This document shows positions 5,421 through 6,070 of a stretch of DNA of 6,070 nt, in pieces. Made by a program: the position numbers and the translations under genes. Under the pieces are notes generated by a model that was given only the letters and a program-made list of their open reading frames with translations, was not told the origin of the DNA and made no database searches. The stretch spans positions 1 through 6,070 of the forward strand of contig JADCDC010000482.1 of NCBI GenBank assembly GCA_020252385.1. The letters are read 5' to 3'. This DNA is from Aestuariivirga sp. GTDB taxonomy: Bacteria; Pseudomonadota; Alphaproteobacteria; Rhizobiales; Aestuariivirgaceae. The first letter of the stretch is position 1, and each line of letters starts with the position of its first letter.

Positions 5421-5675
5421 CTATCGGACCGGGCGAACGCTCCATCAGGGACGGGTAACGAGGCCTTGCGACTTTGGGCGTTCTGTTTTGCCTTGAGCCA
5501 TGCGCGATCATACATGCCAACCAGGATCACTGCCGGATAGCTGAGTTATTCCGCGGCCCGGACTTGGATTTTGGTGCCGTTAAGCACAAATCGAGGGGAA
5601 CCTGTGCGGGTATAACGCAGCTCCGCTATACCGGAGAGAATCTTTATCAGCACGAAACAATCCGGAGAAGGCGTG
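5421..5675. other. Non-coding stretch of 255 bases with a candidate operator
   Basis: No convincing gene was found here. A plus-strand open frame from a TTG at 5474 runs to 5683 but has no ribosome-binding site, overlaps the next gene's start and shows a Cys/His/Arg-rich composition unlike a real protein. The stretch contains the 24-bp near-palindrome at 5609-5632 and a CCGGAGA direct repeat (5631-5637 and 5662-5668), the second copy of which holds the ribosome-binding site of the next gene. No tRNA or CRISPR structure was seen. Confidence 0.5.
5609..5632. promoter_or_regulatory. 24-bp near-perfect palindrome upstream of the last gene
   Basis: Arms GGTATA (5609-5614) and TATACC (5627-5632) flank an inner part that is itself nearly symmetric around AGCT (5619-5622). 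Only two symmetric pairs fail, 5615/5626 and 5618/5623. The site ends 43 bases before the ATG at 5676. Its size and position suit a dimeric regulator binding at or near the promoter of the downstream gene. It contains the -10-like TATAAC (5611-5616), so a bound protein would cover it. This is inference from symmetry alone. Confidence 0.45.
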
Positions 5676-5984
5676 ATGGTTGATACCACAGACATTCATC
5701 TTGGGCTCAAAGTCGTGACCGCGCGTGCCCGCAGTGCGGCGAAGGCCATGTCCATTGTCGCCAAAGAAATCACCCGGTCTCGCGTTCCGGCAGACATTGG
5801 CAGCAGCACCATTACCCTGCGTCTCGAAGAGGATCAGCTCGAGGCGCTCGAATTTCTGGTGGAGAACGTGTTGAACCTCACTCGAGAGGCCTCCGAAATT
5901 GCCGACCTTCTGTCGCGGGGTGGCAGACCGGATATCGCGGCATCAACTGCCAATGGTGCGAAACGCCGCGTCAACGACAGCTGA
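5676..5984 (+). CDS. Hypothetical protein, mainly helical, 102 residues
   Basis: I do not recognise this protein. It begins MVDTTDIHLGLKVVTARARSAAKAM. A first amphipathic helix spans about 9-33, rich in Ala, Arg and Lys. A short strand-like ITLRLEEDQ (46-54) follows. A second, acidic helical part, LEALEFLVENVLNLTREASEIADLLSR (55-81), has heptad-like Leu spacing. The end is polar and probably disordered (GGRPDIAASTANGAKRRVNDS). There is no signal peptide or membrane segment. ATG 5676 is preferred over the GTG immediately before it (5673) because GGAG (5664-5667) is then 8 bases upstream. Reading-frame composition is typical of the region, so it is probably a real gene. A helical dimer or a partner of a nucleic-acid-binding protein would fit, but this is speculation. 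The dyad at 5609-5632 may control it. Confidence 0.7.
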   Translation: MVDTTDIHLGLKVVTARARSAAKAMSIVAKEITRSRVPADIGSSTITLRLEEDQLEALEFLVENVLNLTREASEIADLLSRGGRPDIAASTANGAKRRVNDS

Positions 5985-6070
5985 CGACTGCATCTAACTG
6001 GCCAGTAGGAGCTGCCTTGCAGACGGAAGTGCAGTCTGACTAGTCACTTGATAGCGTCAACTCCTAAAGA

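Noticed and set aside
3316..5432. Ten-base inverted match, CCGGTCCGAT (3316-3325) and ATCGGACCGG (5423-5432)
   Set aside because: Ten bases in opposite orientation 2 kb apart is expected by chance in GC-rich DNA and is not a plausible attachment-site pair.
5180..5530. 116-codon minus-strand frame opposite the YdcH-like gene
   Set aside because: It is antisense to a gene with a perfect ribosome-binding site and a family motif, and its own sequence is Ser/Trp/Cys-rich shadow-like.
5474..5683. 69-codon plus-strand frame in the gap before the last gene
   Set aside because: It has a TTG start with no ribosome-binding site, overlaps the next gene and has an improbable composition.
5997..6006. ACTGGCCAGT palindrome after the last gene
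   Set aside because: It is a perfect 10-bp palindrome, but too short to act as a terminator stem with no loop, with no T-run and no gene in view to relate it to.

Overview
The window looks like the left end of a lambda-type prophage (or prophage-derived island) in an alphaproteobacterium, most likely of the Rhizobiales. The basis is the high GC content, the lambda-family head genes, a CspA of the alphaproteobacterial type, and several small proteins (DUF3489, a DUF7220-like membrane protein, a YdcH-like protein) that I recall mostly from rhizobial genomes. The genus is inference; no rRNA, tRNA or integrase is present to fix it.

The head-packaging module lies on the minus strand and reads from about 3866 down to 1: a terminase small-subunit-like DNA-binding protein (3312-3866), a GpA-type terminase large subunit (1296-3251), a gpW-like head-tail joining protein (435-638) and the N-terminal part of a lambda-family portal protein (1-428, running off the window). 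This is the usual small terminase, large terminase, gpW, portal order. It is interrupted between the large terminase and gpW by a two-gene cassette in the opposite orientation (785-1286). That cassette holds a CspA-family cold-shock protein with a TTG start and, 4 bases after its stop, a very basic protein with a histone H1-like tail and a C-terminal helix-turn-helix. It resembles a phage moron and is the most unusual feature of the window.

Upstream of the small terminase is a divergent control region (3867-3966) with three short perfect dyads. Reading rightward from it are a small protein of a family I recognise only loosely (3967-4224) and, beyond a GC-rich hairpin, a two-winged-helix DUF3489 protein (4321-4869). 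A strong bidirectional terminator hairpin (4891-4915) separates this from a convergent minus-strand gene for a two-helix membrane protein (4913-5128). The remainder carries a YdcH-like coiled-coil protein (5232-5420), a 255-base non-coding stretch with a 24-bp near-palindrome (5609-5632), and an unrecognised 102-residue protein (5676-5984). These last genes may be host or accessory genes flanking the phage module; no attachment site was seen.

How the parts fit together: terminase, gpW and portal together package DNA and join the head to the tail. The small rightward genes look like regulators or DNA/RNA-binding accessory proteins. The csp/HTH cassette is expressed against the flow of late transcription and so probably has its own control.
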